64,000 bases of DNA, from the NCBI GenBank assembly GCA_965262745.1, contig OZ253558.1:124001-188000 (forward strand), in the 5' to 3' direction. Positions within the stretch are counted from its first letter, which is position 1, and every line of letters begins with the position of its first letter. This stretch comes from JAJECS01 sp965262745. Lineage in GTDB: Bacteria > Chloroflexota > UBA11872. Under the pieces are notes generated by a model, which was given only the letters and a program-made list of their open reading frames with translations, was not told the origin of the DNA and made no database searches. Position numbers and translations under genes: made by a program. Positions 17,760 through 27,150 of this stretch are shown in pieces.

Positions 17760-18323
17760 ATGAAGAAAGCGTTTGGTTTTGGTTGTCTCGGCTTGCTGGG
17801 CATCGGGGTAATCGTGATTGTAATCGTAGCTGTGGGTTTGTCCAATGCGCCAAGGGAAGATCAAGTTGTTGTGCACAGCGGTGACCAAGCTTCATCCTCG
17901 GATGCTACAGCTTCTGCGGAAGCCGCATTGCCGTCTGTTAGTGATACAGCGCGTAAAGGTAATTGGCAGATCACATTTCTCGCACAAGATAAGACGGATG
18001 AAATTCAAGGACCTTTTAGTAGTGAGAAAGCGCAAGGTGAATTCCGTATCCTCACATTGACGTTGGCTAATATTGGTCAGAAGTCCTTTGCGCTCAATGG
18101 TCACGACTTTCAGATCGAAGCTCCCGGCGGAATCGAATACGCACTTTCTAGTGATGGGAGCACAAGACTTGTTGGCGATGAATCTGGCCCGGAAGTTTTG
18201 TGGCTTATCGAGACAATTCAACCTGGACTGAGTAAGGATGTTCGTGTTGTATTTGACGTGCCGCCCAATGCAACTGGCTTAGTCTTGGACGTACAGAGTG
18301 TGAGGTTCTCCGTGCCGGATTAG
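17760..18323 (+). CDS. DUF4352-like membrane-anchored secreted protein
   Basis: 187 residues starting at ATG 17760 with GAGGTGG 3-9 nt upstream. The N-terminus has a short polar region and one hydrophobic helix (about 5-29, GCLGLLGIGVIVIVIVAVGL), then a Ser/Ala-rich linker (45-60) and an immunoglobulin-like beta domain with GEFRILTLTLANIGQKSF, the hallmark of DUF4352 (telokin-like lipoproteins and surface proteins). There is no lipobox Cys, so it is probably a single-pass membrane protein with an extracytoplasmic domain. Its codon use is markedly AT-richer than its neighbours, suggesting transfer. Confidence 0.68.
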   Translation: MKKAFGFGCLGLLGIGVIVIVIVAVGLSNAPREDQVVVHSGDQASSSDATASAEAALPSVSDTARKGNWQITFLAQDKTDEIQGPFSSEKAQGEFRILTLTLANIGQKSFALNGHDFQIEAPGGIEYALSSDGSTRLVGDESGPEVLWLIETIQPGLSKDVRVVFDVPPNATGLVLDVQSVRFSVPD

Positions 18324-18420
18324 GTTTGCCCATTAAAGAACACCTCTCGACGTGACCAGGCCTCACTGCCAATCAATGCTGCGGGACTAGCCGGCTGGAC
18401 TTGTTCGGCGCACACCTATG

Positions 18421-20064
18421 TCAGGGCTCCACGTCGGCGGTGGTCGATTCGATCCAAAGGCCGGCGTGGTCGTGGGGCTCGGCCAGCGCGGCGACGCGCA
18501 GGTAGTTCACCCCAAGGGTCTCGTGCAATTGCGGGACCGTGGTCAGCTGCCGGCCGTCGACCGAAACGCGGCACACGCGGTCTTGATGCGTGTTCCACGC
18601 CAGCTCGACCGTCTGCCAGCGACCCGCCTCCAGCGCCGGCTGTCCGGCGATCCGGCCGTCCGGGTCAACCTGAACGTTGAAGGTGTTGTGGTATTGGTCC
18701 TGTGGGTCGAACGGCGTCGAGAAGTGGTCCGTCAGGCTCAGCCGGAATGGACCGGCGCCTTCCGCCGTCCGCAGGCGAACTTGGACTCGGCCGCGGCGGC
18801 CGGCGGGGAAGTTCCAAACCGCGCCCGCGGTGCGGCCCGGTTCCTGCTTGGTGAGGCGCAGCGCAAAGGCGCCCGTGCGATCCGGGTGCGGCTGCCGCTC
18901 GACGCCGGCAGTGCCGAAGATCGACCAGTCCTCGATCCCGTCGGCAAAGTCGCTGGCCTGCTGCGTCTCGTAGAGCCATGCCGGGTCCAGCCGCACCATC
19001 AAGATGCGGCCGTCCCCCTGGCCCGACACGATGAGGACGTTGTCGTCATTCGTCACCGCCGGGAAGGGATAGGCGGTGCCAAAGTCGCCGGTGGTGGGCG
19101 GTGGATCGTGGCGGCGCGGATCGCGCAGCACCTCGCGGCGGCCGCGCCAGGTCAGGCCGTCGTCTTCCGAGATGGCGGCGTGCAGCACGTGGCGTCCGCC
19201 ATACGCATAGGGAAACCGCTGGCAGCAGTTCCAGATCAGCACCAGGCGCTTGTCGCTCAGACGCACGAGGCCGACCGGCGAGTCGGACGAGATGAGCGGG
19301 GTCGGCCTGGCGACGGACCACTCGGCGCCGTCGTCCGAGAACGACTCGTAGAGCCGTCCGGTCTGCGTGCGCAGCAGCATCCATACGCGCCCGTCGAGCT
19401 TCTGAATGGCCACCGGCTCGTCGGCGCCGTAGGCGGGAAGGGGCGCCCACGCCTTGATGTCGCGCGTGCCCTGGCGCCAGGTGTCTCCCGCGTCGTCGGA
19501 ATAGACCACGGTTGAGTAGAACTCGCCGCTGAAGCTGAACGCGTCGAGCCCGGTGTCGACGCGGTGCGCCCAGGTCTGACTGGTCGCCCACGCAAACGGC
19601 AGCACGATCCGACCGTTGCGGAGCTGGATGACGCTGTTCAGCGCGCCGGTGAAGCCCTCCCAGATCCGCTGCGGCTCGGTCCACGCCTCGCCGCCGTTGC
19701 GGGACGTGACGTGCCAAATGTCGAGAAACTTGCCGTGGTAAGGCCCCTCGTGCGCCACGCCTTCACCCGCCAGCGGCGCGCCAAAGACCCCGGAGCCACG
19801 GTCATGCATCAGGAAGCAGTGAATCTCGTCGTCGGCGTCGCCCAGCACTTCCAGGCCGCCCCAGAGCCCGCCCACGTCGGGCAGCACCAGCGCGTCGGGT
19901 CCTTCGCCCCAGGATTGACCGTCGTCGTTCGAGACGATACGCACGATGCGGCTGCGGGGGACCCCGGTGTCCTTGAGGAAGAAGCCTTCAAGGCGTCCAT
20001 CGTGGCGGCGGACGAGCATGGGCCGCTCGACGCCTGCCGGCAGCACAATCAGGGTTGGATGCAT
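18421..20064 (-). CDS. Large sialidase-fold protein with C-terminal LamG-like domain
   Basis: 547 residues from ATG 20064, preceded by AAGGAA at 7-12 nt. Residues 1-350 carry Asp-box repeats (SNDDGQSW at 45-52, then SRNGGEAW, SDDAGDTW, SEDDGLTW), giving a six-bladed propeller. The C-terminal 190 residues (from FADGIEDWSIFG) look like a concanavalin/LamG-type jelly roll, with VQVDPDG, WQTVELAWN and VSVDGRQL strands, a carbohydrate-binding arrangement. No signal peptide. The longer open frame to 20145 has no conserved content. It is the only one of the four Asp-box proteins here with such an added domain. Confidence 0.8.
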   Translation of the reverse strand: MHPTLIVLPAGVERPMLVRRHDGRLEGFFLKDTGVPRSRIVRIVSNDDGQSWGEGPDALVLPDVGGLWGGLEVLGDADDEIHCFLMHDRGSGVFGAPLAGEGVAHEGPYHGKFLDIWHVTSRNGGEAWTEPQRIWEGFTGALNSVIQLRNGRIVLPFAWATSQTWAHRVDTGLDAFSFSGEFYSTVVYSDDAGDTWRQGTRDIKAWAPLPAYGADEPVAIQKLDGRVWMLLRTQTGRLYESFSDDGAEWSVARPTPLISSDSPVGLVRLSDKRLVLIWNCCQRFPYAYGGRHVLHAAISEDDGLTWRGRREVLRDPRRHDPPPTTGDFGTAYPFPAVTNDDNVLIVSGQGDGRILMVRLDPAWLYETQQASDFADGIEDWSIFGTAGVERQPHPDRTGAFALRLTKQEPGRTAGAVWNFPAGRRGRVQVRLRTAEGAGPFRLSLTDHFSTPFDPQDQYHNTFNVQVDPDGRIAGQPALEAGRWQTVELAWNTHQDRVCRVSVDGRQLTTVPQLHETLGVNYLRVAALAEPHDHAGLWIESTTADVEP

Positions 20065-20203
20065 GGCGAGTTCCTTCACACGGGCACGCGCGACATTAGA
20101 GGGAATGTCCGCCTGGGCACAAGCCCACGGCGATTCAGCATCCAAGGCGCGATGTCCCCGGGCCTTTGGAGCGTCGCCAGCGGAAGCGCTGCAAAGCCGC
20201 CGG

Positions 20204-20563
20204 CTAGTGGGAATCCGGCCTGCGGGGTGACCTATCCCGCGCTTGGGACTCCGCTCCCTTGCGGTTCTCCCTGCTGGCGCTACCTGGCGGCATCAGCGGC
20301 GACAGTGCGGGGAGGTCCCGCACCGTTGGCTGGTGGCTCCTTCGGCCCGAGTCGAGTTTCTTCGGCAGGGTGGCCAACGTCCATATCAATATAAGAATCC
20401 AGCCTATAACCGTCCATCCAAGGAAGATATTTGCGAATATAATCGACTTCCTGCGCTCGTGGTCCTTGACGTGAGCAATGACGGATGGGGCAATATAGAT
20501 AATGAGCAATAGGATCGGGCCAATTACAACGATAATCATATTTCCAAATGTTGGTTCAAACAT
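20204..20563 (-). CDS. Superinfection immunity-type small membrane protein
   Basis: 119 residues from ATG 20563, with GGAGG 8 nt upstream. Two hydrophobic helices (about 7-27 and 41-64) flank a short polar loop, VKDHERRKSI, and the second carries NIFLGWTVIGWI, the signature of the superinfection-immunity family (T4 Imm-related, widespread in bacteria). The C-terminal 45 residues are polar, low-complexity and probably unstructured. In phage T4 the relative blocks entry of further phage DNA; most chromosomal members have no proven role. No prophage genes surround it. Confidence 0.75.
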   Translation of the reverse strand: MFEPTFGNMIIVVIGPILLLIIYIAPSVIAHVKDHERRKSIIFANIFLGWTVIGWILILIWTLATLPKKLDSGRRSHQPTVRDLPALSPLMPPGSASRENRKGAESQARDRSPRRPDSH

Positions 20564-20701
20564 ATTCTGGCCTCCACGATTCATCCGAACATCTGCGTGA
20601 TCGGAACCATGTTGCACGCAACAACTCATAAGCGACCAACGCTATTCGCTGTAGCTACATTAGCATGTGGTCCCTCCCACCGGCCCTTCCGCGACGGCAG
20701 C

Positions 20702-21493
20702 TTAGGAACCGGCGGAACGCATGCCGCCCTCGGCCGCCGGATCAACAATCTCCACGTGCTGGATCAGGTCCGGCAGGTCGAAGTCCAGCGGTCCCTCGGC
20801 CTCTTCGAGATACCCGTCGCGCATGACCACGGTTTGGTCGGCGATTTGGCTCAGCGCGGGATCGTGCGTGGCCACCACGGCGGTGACCCCTTCGGTAGCC
20901 ACGATGTGGCGAAACAGCAACATGATCTCCAGCCCGGTGTTGCTATCCAGCTCGCCGGTCGGCTCGTCGGCCAGCAACAGCGCCGGCCGGTTTACGATCG
21001 CGCGGGCGATGGCCACGCGCTGCTGCTCACCCCCGCTCAGCTCGAACGGGCGATGGTCCGCGCGTGACTCCAGGCCGACCAAGCGCAGCACCTCCAGCGT
21101 GCGCGCGCTCCAGGCCATGGCGGGGGCGCCCGCCACGCGCAGGGCCAGCTCCACGTTTTCCCGTGCCGAGAGCACCGGCAGCAGCGCAAAGGTCTGAAAC
21201 ACGAACCCCAGGTTGCGGCGGCGCACCGCGGCCAGTTCGTCCTCACTCAGCGCCCCCAGGTCGGCGCCATCGAAAACCACGCGCCCCTCGGTCGGTACGT
21301 CCAGCCCGCCGATCAGGTTGAGGAGGGTCGTCTTGCCTGAGCCGGAGCGCCCGCGCAGGGCATAGAGACCGCCGCGCGCGATGTCCCAGGTCGCTCGCGC
21401 GACGGCCGTCACTGCGGCGGCGCCCTCGCCGTAGCGCCGCGACACCTCCAGCAACCGCACCACCGGCGGCGCGTGCGCGGTTGCTCGCTTCAC
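20702..21493 (-). CDS. ABC transporter ATP-binding protein (LolD/MacB type)
   Basis: 263 residues. Walker A GRSGSGKTT (48-56), Q-loop at FVFQTF, signature LSGGEQQ (162-168) and Walker B LLLADEP are intact. Closest in style to LolD/MacB ATPases that pair with FtsX-like permeases. Starts at ATG 21493, overlapping the previous gene's stop by 4 nt (ATGA). It is the last gene of a four-gene operon: adaptor, permease, ATPase, ATPase. Two ATPases for a single large permease suggest a heterodimeric motor. Confidence 0.88.
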   Translation of the reverse strand: MKRATAHAPPVVRLLEVSRRYGEGAAAVTAVARATWDIARGGLYALRGRSGSGKTTLLNLIGGLDVPTEGRVVFDGADLGALSEDELAAVRRRNLGFVFQTFALLPVLSARENVELALRVAGAPAMAWSARTLEVLRLVGLESRADHRPFELSGGEQQRVAIARAIVNRPALLLADEPTGELDSNTGLEIMLLFRHIVATEGVTAVVATHDPALSQIADQTVVMRDGYLEEAEGPLDFDLPDLIQHVEIVDPAAEGGMRSAGS

Positions 21494-22389
21494 GACGTCG
21501 CCCCGGAATCGGCGCTCGCGCCGGGTTGGTCGGCTGGCCGGATCACGAGACCATCCTCGGCAACGTCCACCGTGGCGCGCCCGGAGATGCCCAACTCCTC
21601 GAGATACTCGCGCGGAATCTGCAACCGCCCGGTCTCGTCAACAATCACGTACTCCTCGTGCGCTGGCTCATCGGCGCCCGGCAGTCCCACGCGCCGCACG
21701 ATCTCCGAGCTGGTCTGCCCGTCGCGAATGGCCACGACGCGGGTCACGTGGCGCGTGACGTCCCGGTCGTGGGTCACGATCATCACCGTCAGCCTCCGTT
21801 CGGCGTTGAGCCGCCGCAGCAGGTCGTAGATCTCGCCGGCAGTCTGGTTGTCGACTTCGCCCGTTGGCTCGTCCGCCAACAGCAGGTCGGGCTCGTTGGC
21901 CAGGGCCACCGCGATGGCCACGCGTTGCTGCTCGCCGCCCGAGAGCTCCGGCGGCCGGTGGCCGGCCCTTGCTTCGAGTCCGCAGGCGGCGAGCAGATCG
22001 CGCGCGCGCTGCGTCTCTGCCGGACCCACGCCCCCCGCGAACAGCATGGGGGCCAGCACGTTGTCAAAGGCGCTGAGATAGGGGATGAGATTGCGGGCGC
22101 TCTGCTGCCACACGAACCCCACTTCGTAGCGCTTGTAGGCGGCGAGATCGGCTCCCGAGGCATTCACCAAATCGAGTCCGCCGACGGTGCAGGCACCTGC
22201 CGACGGGCGGTCGAGGCCGCCCAAAATATTGAGCAGCGTGCTCTTGCCGCTGCCGCTGTTGCCGACGATCGCCATCATCTCGCCCGCGGCCACCTCCAGG
22301 TTGAGGCCGCGCAGTGCCACCACCTCAAGGTCGGCGATCTTGTAGATCCGGACCAGGTCCTGGCAGCGCACGTGCACCTCGGCGCTCAT
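21490..22389 (-). CDS. ABC transporter ATP-binding protein with C-terminal AbrB-like domain
   Basis: 299 residues from ATG 22389 (ATGA overlap with the permease). Walker A GNSGSGKST (43-51), signature LSGGEQQ (149-155) and Walker B LLLADEP (169-175) are intact, so ATP hydrolysis is expected. After the ATPase fold, residues about 245-286 (YVIVDETGRLQIPREYLEEL, continuing GISGRATVDVAEDGLVIRP) read as a swapped-hairpin AbrB/SpoVT domain, usually a DNA-binding or dimerisation module. Such a fusion could couple transport to gene regulation or simply dimerise the motor; which is not decidable from sequence. The open frame to 22515 is out of register with the operon and is not used. Confidence 0.85.
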   Translation of the reverse strand: MSAEVHVRCQDLVRIYKIADLEVVALRGLNLEVAAGEMMAIVGNSGSGKSTLLNILGGLDRPSAGACTVGGLDLVNASGADLAAYKRYEVGFVWQQSARNLIPYLSAFDNVLAPMLFAGGVGPAETQRARDLLAACGLEARAGHRPPELSGGEQQRVAIAVALANEPDLLLADEPTGEVDNQTAGEIYDLLRRLNAERRLTVMIVTHDRDVTRHVTRVVAIRDGQTSSEIVRRVGLPGADEPAHEEYVIVDETGRLQIPREYLEELGISGRATVDVAEDGLVIRPADQPGASADSGATS

Positions 22390-25295
22390 CCGGTCTCCTC
22401 GCCAAACTTGATGGCCTCGTGCGTGCGCACGCGCCGCAAGAGCCATACCGAGAGCGGCAGCGCCGCGGCGATGAGCACGCCGAACACGACGTAGATCTTC
22501 GCAATGTCGTCCCACGCGGAGTCGACGATAAAGGGCGGAAATGCGTCGCGCTCGCCCGCGCTGAGCTGCAGGAACGGCACGAACAGTGCGGCGGTCACTA
22601 GGCCGATGGCCGTCCCGGCGACCGTGCCTAGCACCACCACAAACCCCTGCTCCAACGTCACGATCGCGGCCATCTGGCGGGTAGAGATCCCCATGGCGCG
22701 CAGGATGCCGAACTCCTGCACGCGCCGCCGAAACGACAAGACCGCATGCATGCCGAACCCGCTGAGGGTGAGCGCCGCGGCCACCACGAACGCCAGCGTC
22801 AGCAGGCCAAACGTGCCCACGAGCACGGCGTCACTGCGCGCTTCGACAATGTCCGCTCTGGCGTCGACGGTGCGCAGCGCACGGATATCCAGGTCGTTCA
22901 GTGGCTCGACCAGCGGCTGTGCCGGTGCGTCGGGCAGCAGGCGCACCAACGTGTTCCACGGCGAGCGCCCAACCACTCGATCCACGTACGCGAGATTGGC
23001 CAGCGCGAAGGCCCCCAACCCGCGATTGTGGGCCGGCAGCGCGTCCATCCAGCCCACCACCACGAAGGGCACCACCACCCGATTGATCTCCATGGTCACG
23101 GCGTCGCCGATCTGCACACCCATGGTCTCGTGAAAGGGACCGCGCTCCAAGACCACGCCGCGATCGTCCGCCGCCAGCGCGTTGGCGAGCCCGTTGAGCG
23201 AGGTCGTCGCGTAGTCGTCGCGCCACGCAACGGTGCGGGCGAAGGGAATCGGGTCGACCGCGTGCAGCCGAACCTCGCGCAGCGCATTCACTGACGGCGT
23301 GCTGATGTGCAAGAGCGCGTTCTTGACCCAGTGTCGTGCGGCGTCCTGAATCACCGACCGGCCGTCACCGTCCACCACGTCGAGGTGCCGGTCGACGGGG
23401 GCGATGTACCAGGCTTGCGCGTCGGCGTCGAAGTGCCCGCTTTCGCTGATCTGGGCATCGGCGCCGGTCGCGAAGTAGACGCGGTCGATGATGTTGCGAT
23501 CGATCGTTGCCGCGAACGACGCGCTGAATGCCCCCAAGGCAAAGGTCAGCGAGAGCAACAGCACCAGGCTGGTGTAGTGGGCCGGGCTGCGGCCGATCTG
23601 ACGCAGCGCCACAAAGGCGCTCACGCCGGACACCCGCGAGCTGATCACCGCGAGCGCTCGTACCGCATACGGGAAGGCCCGGAGGGCGAACACCGATACC
23701 GCAAAGATGAACAGAATCGGCACCAGCACCAGCAGCGTGTCCGCCAGCAGAAGGTCGTCCTCGGTTTCGCCGGGCAGCGCATCGACGCTGCGCAACAGGA
23801 AAAGGCCGGCAAGCGCCGCCGCCAGCAGCAGCACGTCGAGGAAATGCCGCTGATAGAGCGGTCGATCCACGCTGCGTGACGCCTGCTGCTTGGCGCCGAC
23901 GATGCTCAGCCTGGCCGCCGCCACGACCGGCCCCAGCATCGCGGCCAGGCTGACCGCGATCGCGCCGACGCCAATGGCGACGTGACCGCCTGTGATTGAA
24001 ATGTCGAGCGGCGCACGCGCGTCGAACGCCAGAAACGTCGCCGTCTGTCCAATGGCCTGCGCGAAGCCCACGCCCAGCGCCAGTCCCACCGCCAGCGCGG
24101 GTGCGCCGATCAGCAGACCCTCGATGAGATACACGCCAACCAGCTGGACCACGCCGACGCCGCGGCTGCGCAGCAGGGCAACTTCCTGACGCTGCCGCTC
24201 GATGGCCAAGGCGACCGAGAGCCGCATGAACCCGAGCACCATCACGACGATTGGCACGCTGAGAGCCAGCAAGGCAACCGTGAGCACCACGAGGCGGCCT
24301 TCGAATCGTTCAAGGGCCCGCTCCAGGCGAGTCTTCAGAGTCGTGTGAGGCAGGACCCGCTCGGCCACGGTGCGCACGGCGGCGATGCCCTTGAGCGTCC
24401 GACCGGCGGACCCCGCCTGGAGCGCGGCGGCGTCCAGCGGGGCGTACCACACCGCGCGGTCGAACAGGCGCGGATGGGTCACGCTCGGGTATCTGGACAG
24501 CAGACCGTCGAGAAACGCCGACGGCGGGGTGAACAGCGTGTGCTGCGTGAGTTCCTCGGCGTCCTCGGGCCAGAACGGTATATCCGACTCGCTGGGCGCG
24601 AAGCGCCCGACGATATCGACGGCCACGATTGCCTGAGGCGTGCCCAACGCCCGCGGGTCACCGAACCGCAGCTGCACCTGGTCCCCAACTACCAGGCCCC
24701 CGGCGTCGAGCATGTCGGTTGAAGCAACGGCCTCCACCAGCGGCACCAGCGCGCCGGACGGCAGGCGCAGCGTGAAGACGTCCGCGACGGCGGCGCGGCC
24801 TTCCAGCATCTCGACGTTGGCCGCCAGGCCGGAAATCGCGCCCAGCCCGCCCCAGGGAACGCCCTCGCGCAAGGGCGCGCCGGGATCGTCGGATGTGAAC
24901 AGGAGGTGTCGATTGTCGGATCGCACGAACCGCACGATGCCGCCCGGCGACACGGCCAGATTCGCGGCGATGGTCTGGCTGAGGATCTGGTCGGCCCGCC
25001 GATACTCGGCGAGCGTTGTCGACGGATCTTCCGGCAGCTGCGACGCGCCGTGCTCGATCACCACGCCCAGGTCGAGCGGACCCGGAGAGGCGCGCAAGTG
25101 CTCCCGCAGCAGCCGCGTGCTCATGCCGTCCGCGTAAAGCGGCACGGCGGTGATCACGCCAACCGTCAGCGAGAGCCCGAGCAGGGTGGTGAGGGCGTGG
25201 ATGGGATTGCTGCGCAGCCGCCGCGCGGCAAACCCCAGCAGCGCGAGCACGGTGCGCCCGACGGCGCTCAACGGTGCGCCGCCCGGACGCGTCAC
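22386..25295 (-). CDS. FtsX-like ABC transporter permease
   Basis: 969 residues. One N-terminal transmembrane helix (about 34-55), a large extracytoplasmic region, a cluster of helices in the middle (about 335-480), a further pair around 490-560, a second extracytoplasmic region and a C-terminal helix group (about 850-950). This is the duplicated FtsX/MacB-permease layout, with AIERQRQEVALLRSRGVG and FRRRVQEFGILRAMGIS as the two coupling segments (each shown only in part). It starts at ATG 25295 and overlaps both neighbours by 4 nt. Substrate unknown; lipoproteins, peptides or macrolides are exported by relatives. Confidence 0.85.
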   Translation of the reverse strand: MTRPGGAPLSAVGRTVLALLGFAARRLRSNPIHALTTLLGLSLTVGVITAVPLYADGMSTRLLREHLRASPGPLDLGVVIEHGASQLPEDPSTTLAEYRRADQILSQTIAANLAVSPGGIVRFVRSDNRHLLFTSDDPGAPLREGVPWGGLGAISGLAANVEMLEGRAAVADVFTLRLPSGALVPLVEAVASTDMLDAGGLVVGDQVQLRFGDPRALGTPQAIVAVDIVGRFAPSESDIPFWPEDAEELTQHTLFTPPSAFLDGLLSRYPSVTHPRLFDRAVWYAPLDAAALQAGSAGRTLKGIAAVRTVAERVLPHTTLKTRLERALERFEGRLVVLTVALLALSVPIVVMVLGFMRLSVALAIERQRQEVALLRSRGVGVVQLVGVYLIEGLLIGAPALAVGLALGVGFAQAIGQTATFLAFDARAPLDISITGGHVAIGVGAIAVSLAAMLGPVVAAARLSIVGAKQQASRSVDRPLYQRHFLDVLLLAAALAGLFLLRSVDALPGETEDDLLLADTLLVLVPILFIFAVSVFALRAFPYAVRALAVISSRVSGVSAFVALRQIGRSPAHYTSLVLLLSLTFALGAFSASFAATIDRNIIDRVYFATGADAQISESGHFDADAQAWYIAPVDRHLDVVDGDGRSVIQDAARHWVKNALLHISTPSVNALREVRLHAVDPIPFARTVAWRDDYATTSLNGLANALAADDRGVVLERGPFHETMGVQIGDAVTMEINRVVVPFVVVGWMDALPAHNRGLGAFALANLAYVDRVVGRSPWNTLVRLLPDAPAQPLVEPLNDLDIRALRTVDARADIVEARSDAVLVGTFGLLTLAFVVAAALTLSGFGMHAVLSFRRRVQEFGILRAMGISTRQMAAIVTLEQGFVVVLGTVAGTAIGLVTAALFVPFLQLSAGERDAFPPFIVDSAWDDIAKIYVVFGVLIAAALPLSVWLLRRVRTHEAIKFGEETG

Positions 25296-27121
25296 GAGCG
25301 AACGGTGGCGAAGACCATGTCGCCCTCGGACAGGCCGTGAAGGATTTCGACCTCGTCGTCAGTCTGCATGCCCAGCGTCACCGGGAGGGTGCGTCGGCGG
25401 CCGTCGATCAGCGACTCGACGAACGAGCGGCCGTTGACCGTCCACACCGCGGTTGCGGGCACCTTGAGCACGCCGTCGGTCGCGCCGAGCAAGATGCTGA
25501 TGACGCCCTGCATGCCGATGGTGACGGGCCGGTCGCCCCAGGCAACCGCCAGTTGGATGAAGGGTTTGTCCGAAGCGTCGCCCGTATCGAGCGGCAGCGT
25601 GACGACCGTTCCCTCAAGGGGTGTATCCGCAAACTCCCGCAGCGTGACCGCCACCACCTGGTCGAGGTGCAGGTTGGCGACCTGCGCCGTGGCGGCCACG
25701 GCCTCGAACACCAGGTCGGTCGCCCGGGCCAACTCGATGGCGGGCTCCCCGGGCGCGATCTCGCGTCCGCGCACGGTCAGCACGCGGGAAATGATGCCGT
25801 CGTAGGGCGCCAGGATTTCCAGCCGGGTCAGCCGGTCCTCGAGCGTCGCCACCCGCTCGACAAGACGCTCGGCCTCTGCTTGCAGCCGCTTCACGTCGGC
25901 GGCGATGGCGGTGGTGCCGGCATCCAAACCGGCCAACGCCTCGGCGGCCAAATCGTATTCGTACTGCGCCGAGGCCAGGGCTGCCTCCGCCGCGGCCAAC
26001 TCCACGGATGAGGGCCCGGCCAGCAGGCGCTCGAGGTCGGCTTGAGCGGCGAGCAGGTCCGCCTTGGCGGCCGCAAGCTCGCGCCGCGCCGCGCGCAGTT
26101 GAGGCGGTCCATCCGGGCCGGCGGCTTGCTGCTCGAGCGTCCGCGCTTCCACCACCGCAAGCTCGGCGGCAGCCAACTTCGCGTCGGCCGTCGCTAGCTG
26201 GCGTGCCGACGCATCCTCGGACACCGCTTCGCGCTCAGCCTGAGCGTCCGCCAGATCGGCCGCACGCAACGCAAGGTCGGCGCGCGCAATCGCCGCCAGC
26301 GCGTCGACGGCACTTTCGGCGCCCGTCACCGCCGCGCGGCGATCGGCCACCACGGCCGCAAGCAACGCCACCCGTGCTTGGCGGGCATTCACCTCGGCGG
26401 TTGGCGGCGGCGCGGTGAGCGTGTCCCACACCCGTTCCCGCTCGGCAAGCTCGGCCCTTGCCGCCAGCAAGGCGCGCTCGGCGGCCGCGCGTTCCGTGGC
26501 AAGCCGAGCCTCGGCTGCCGAAAGTTGCTCCAGGATCAACCCATGCGACTCACGCTCGGCGCCGATCTGGGCGCTCAGTGATTCCGCGTCGAGTTCAGCA
26601 AGGACGCTGCCCTGCTGCACCATCACGCCCCGCTGACCGCGCACCGTTGCCACGACGCCGGGCACCTCGAACGACAGAATCTCTTGTCCGCGCGCCTCGA
26701 CGAGACCTGGAATCCGCAGCCGGTTCTCAAGCCGTCCCCGCTCCACCGCCACCATCGGATCGCGCTGCTCGGTCGAAGGGTCGGGAGCGAGCGTGGGCGT
26801 GGCGTCGGCGGCGGGCGTGACTGGATCGCACGCCATGGCGCCAATGGCCACCGCACCGCCGACGATCAGCGCGCCCAACACGGCACCTAGCCGACGGGCC
26901 GCAGCTCGGCGTCGAGCGGTCGTCGCCGGATGTGCGGCGCATGCGGTTCGTATGTTTGCGACCGGCGACGGGCCGCGATGCGGAGTCAGGAGTCGAAGCC
27001 TCCCTCGACCACGGCGAGCAGGAGTGTATGCGGCCCCAGGCCACTGTGAGTTGTTGAACGAGTTCAAAACGTCAGCGCCGTCGGGCGCGGCCAGGCGCAC
27101 TCGGGCCGAGTTTGCGACCAT
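25292..27121 (-). CDS. HlyD/MacA-type efflux adaptor lipoprotein
   Basis: Up to 609 residues. A lipobox-like ACAW-free segment GGAVAIGAMAC follows an Arg-rich stretch, so the mature protein is probably a lipoprotein anchored through that Cys. Then come a lipoyl-like domain (EVPGVVATVRGQRGVMVQQG), a very long Ala/Glu-rich coiled coil (about 175-435) and a beta-barrel and membrane-proximal domain ending GMQTDDEVEILHGLSEGD. It is the first gene of the export operon. The start is unresolved: ATG 27121 and GTG 27133 leave about 90 atypical residues before the signal, and GTG near 26878 would give a short signal with no positive charge. Confidence 0.78.
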   Translation of the reverse strand: MVANSARVRLAAPDGADVLNSFNNSQWPGAAYTPARRGRGRLRLLTPHRGPSPVANIRTACAAHPATTARRRAAARRLGAVLGALIVGGAVAIGAMACDPVTPAADATPTLAPDPSTEQRDPMVAVERGRLENRLRIPGLVEARGQEILSFEVPGVVATVRGQRGVMVQQGSVLAELDAESLSAQIGAERESHGLILEQLSAAEARLATERAAAERALLAARAELAERERVWDTLTAPPPTAEVNARQARVALLAAVVADRRAAVTGAESAVDALAAIARADLALRAADLADAQAEREAVSEDASARQLATADAKLAAAELAVVEARTLEQQAAGPDGPPQLRAARRELAAAKADLLAAQADLERLLAGPSSVELAAAEAALASAQYEYDLAAEALAGLDAGTTAIAADVKRLQAEAERLVERVATLEDRLTRLEILAPYDGIISRVLTVRGREIAPGEPAIELARATDLVFEAVAATAQVANLHLDQVVAVTLREFADTPLEGTVVTLPLDTGDASDKPFIQLAVAWGDRPVTIGMQGVISILLGATDGVLKVPATAVWTVNGRSFVESLIDGRRRTLPVTLGMQTDDEVEILHGLSEGDMVFATVRS

Positions 27122-27150
27122 AGGCCGACCCACTCGCGGGAGGTGATTCC

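Noticed and set aside
20204..20563. Prophage region
   Set aside because: Only one immunity-like gene; no integrase, capsid, tail or lysis genes nearby.
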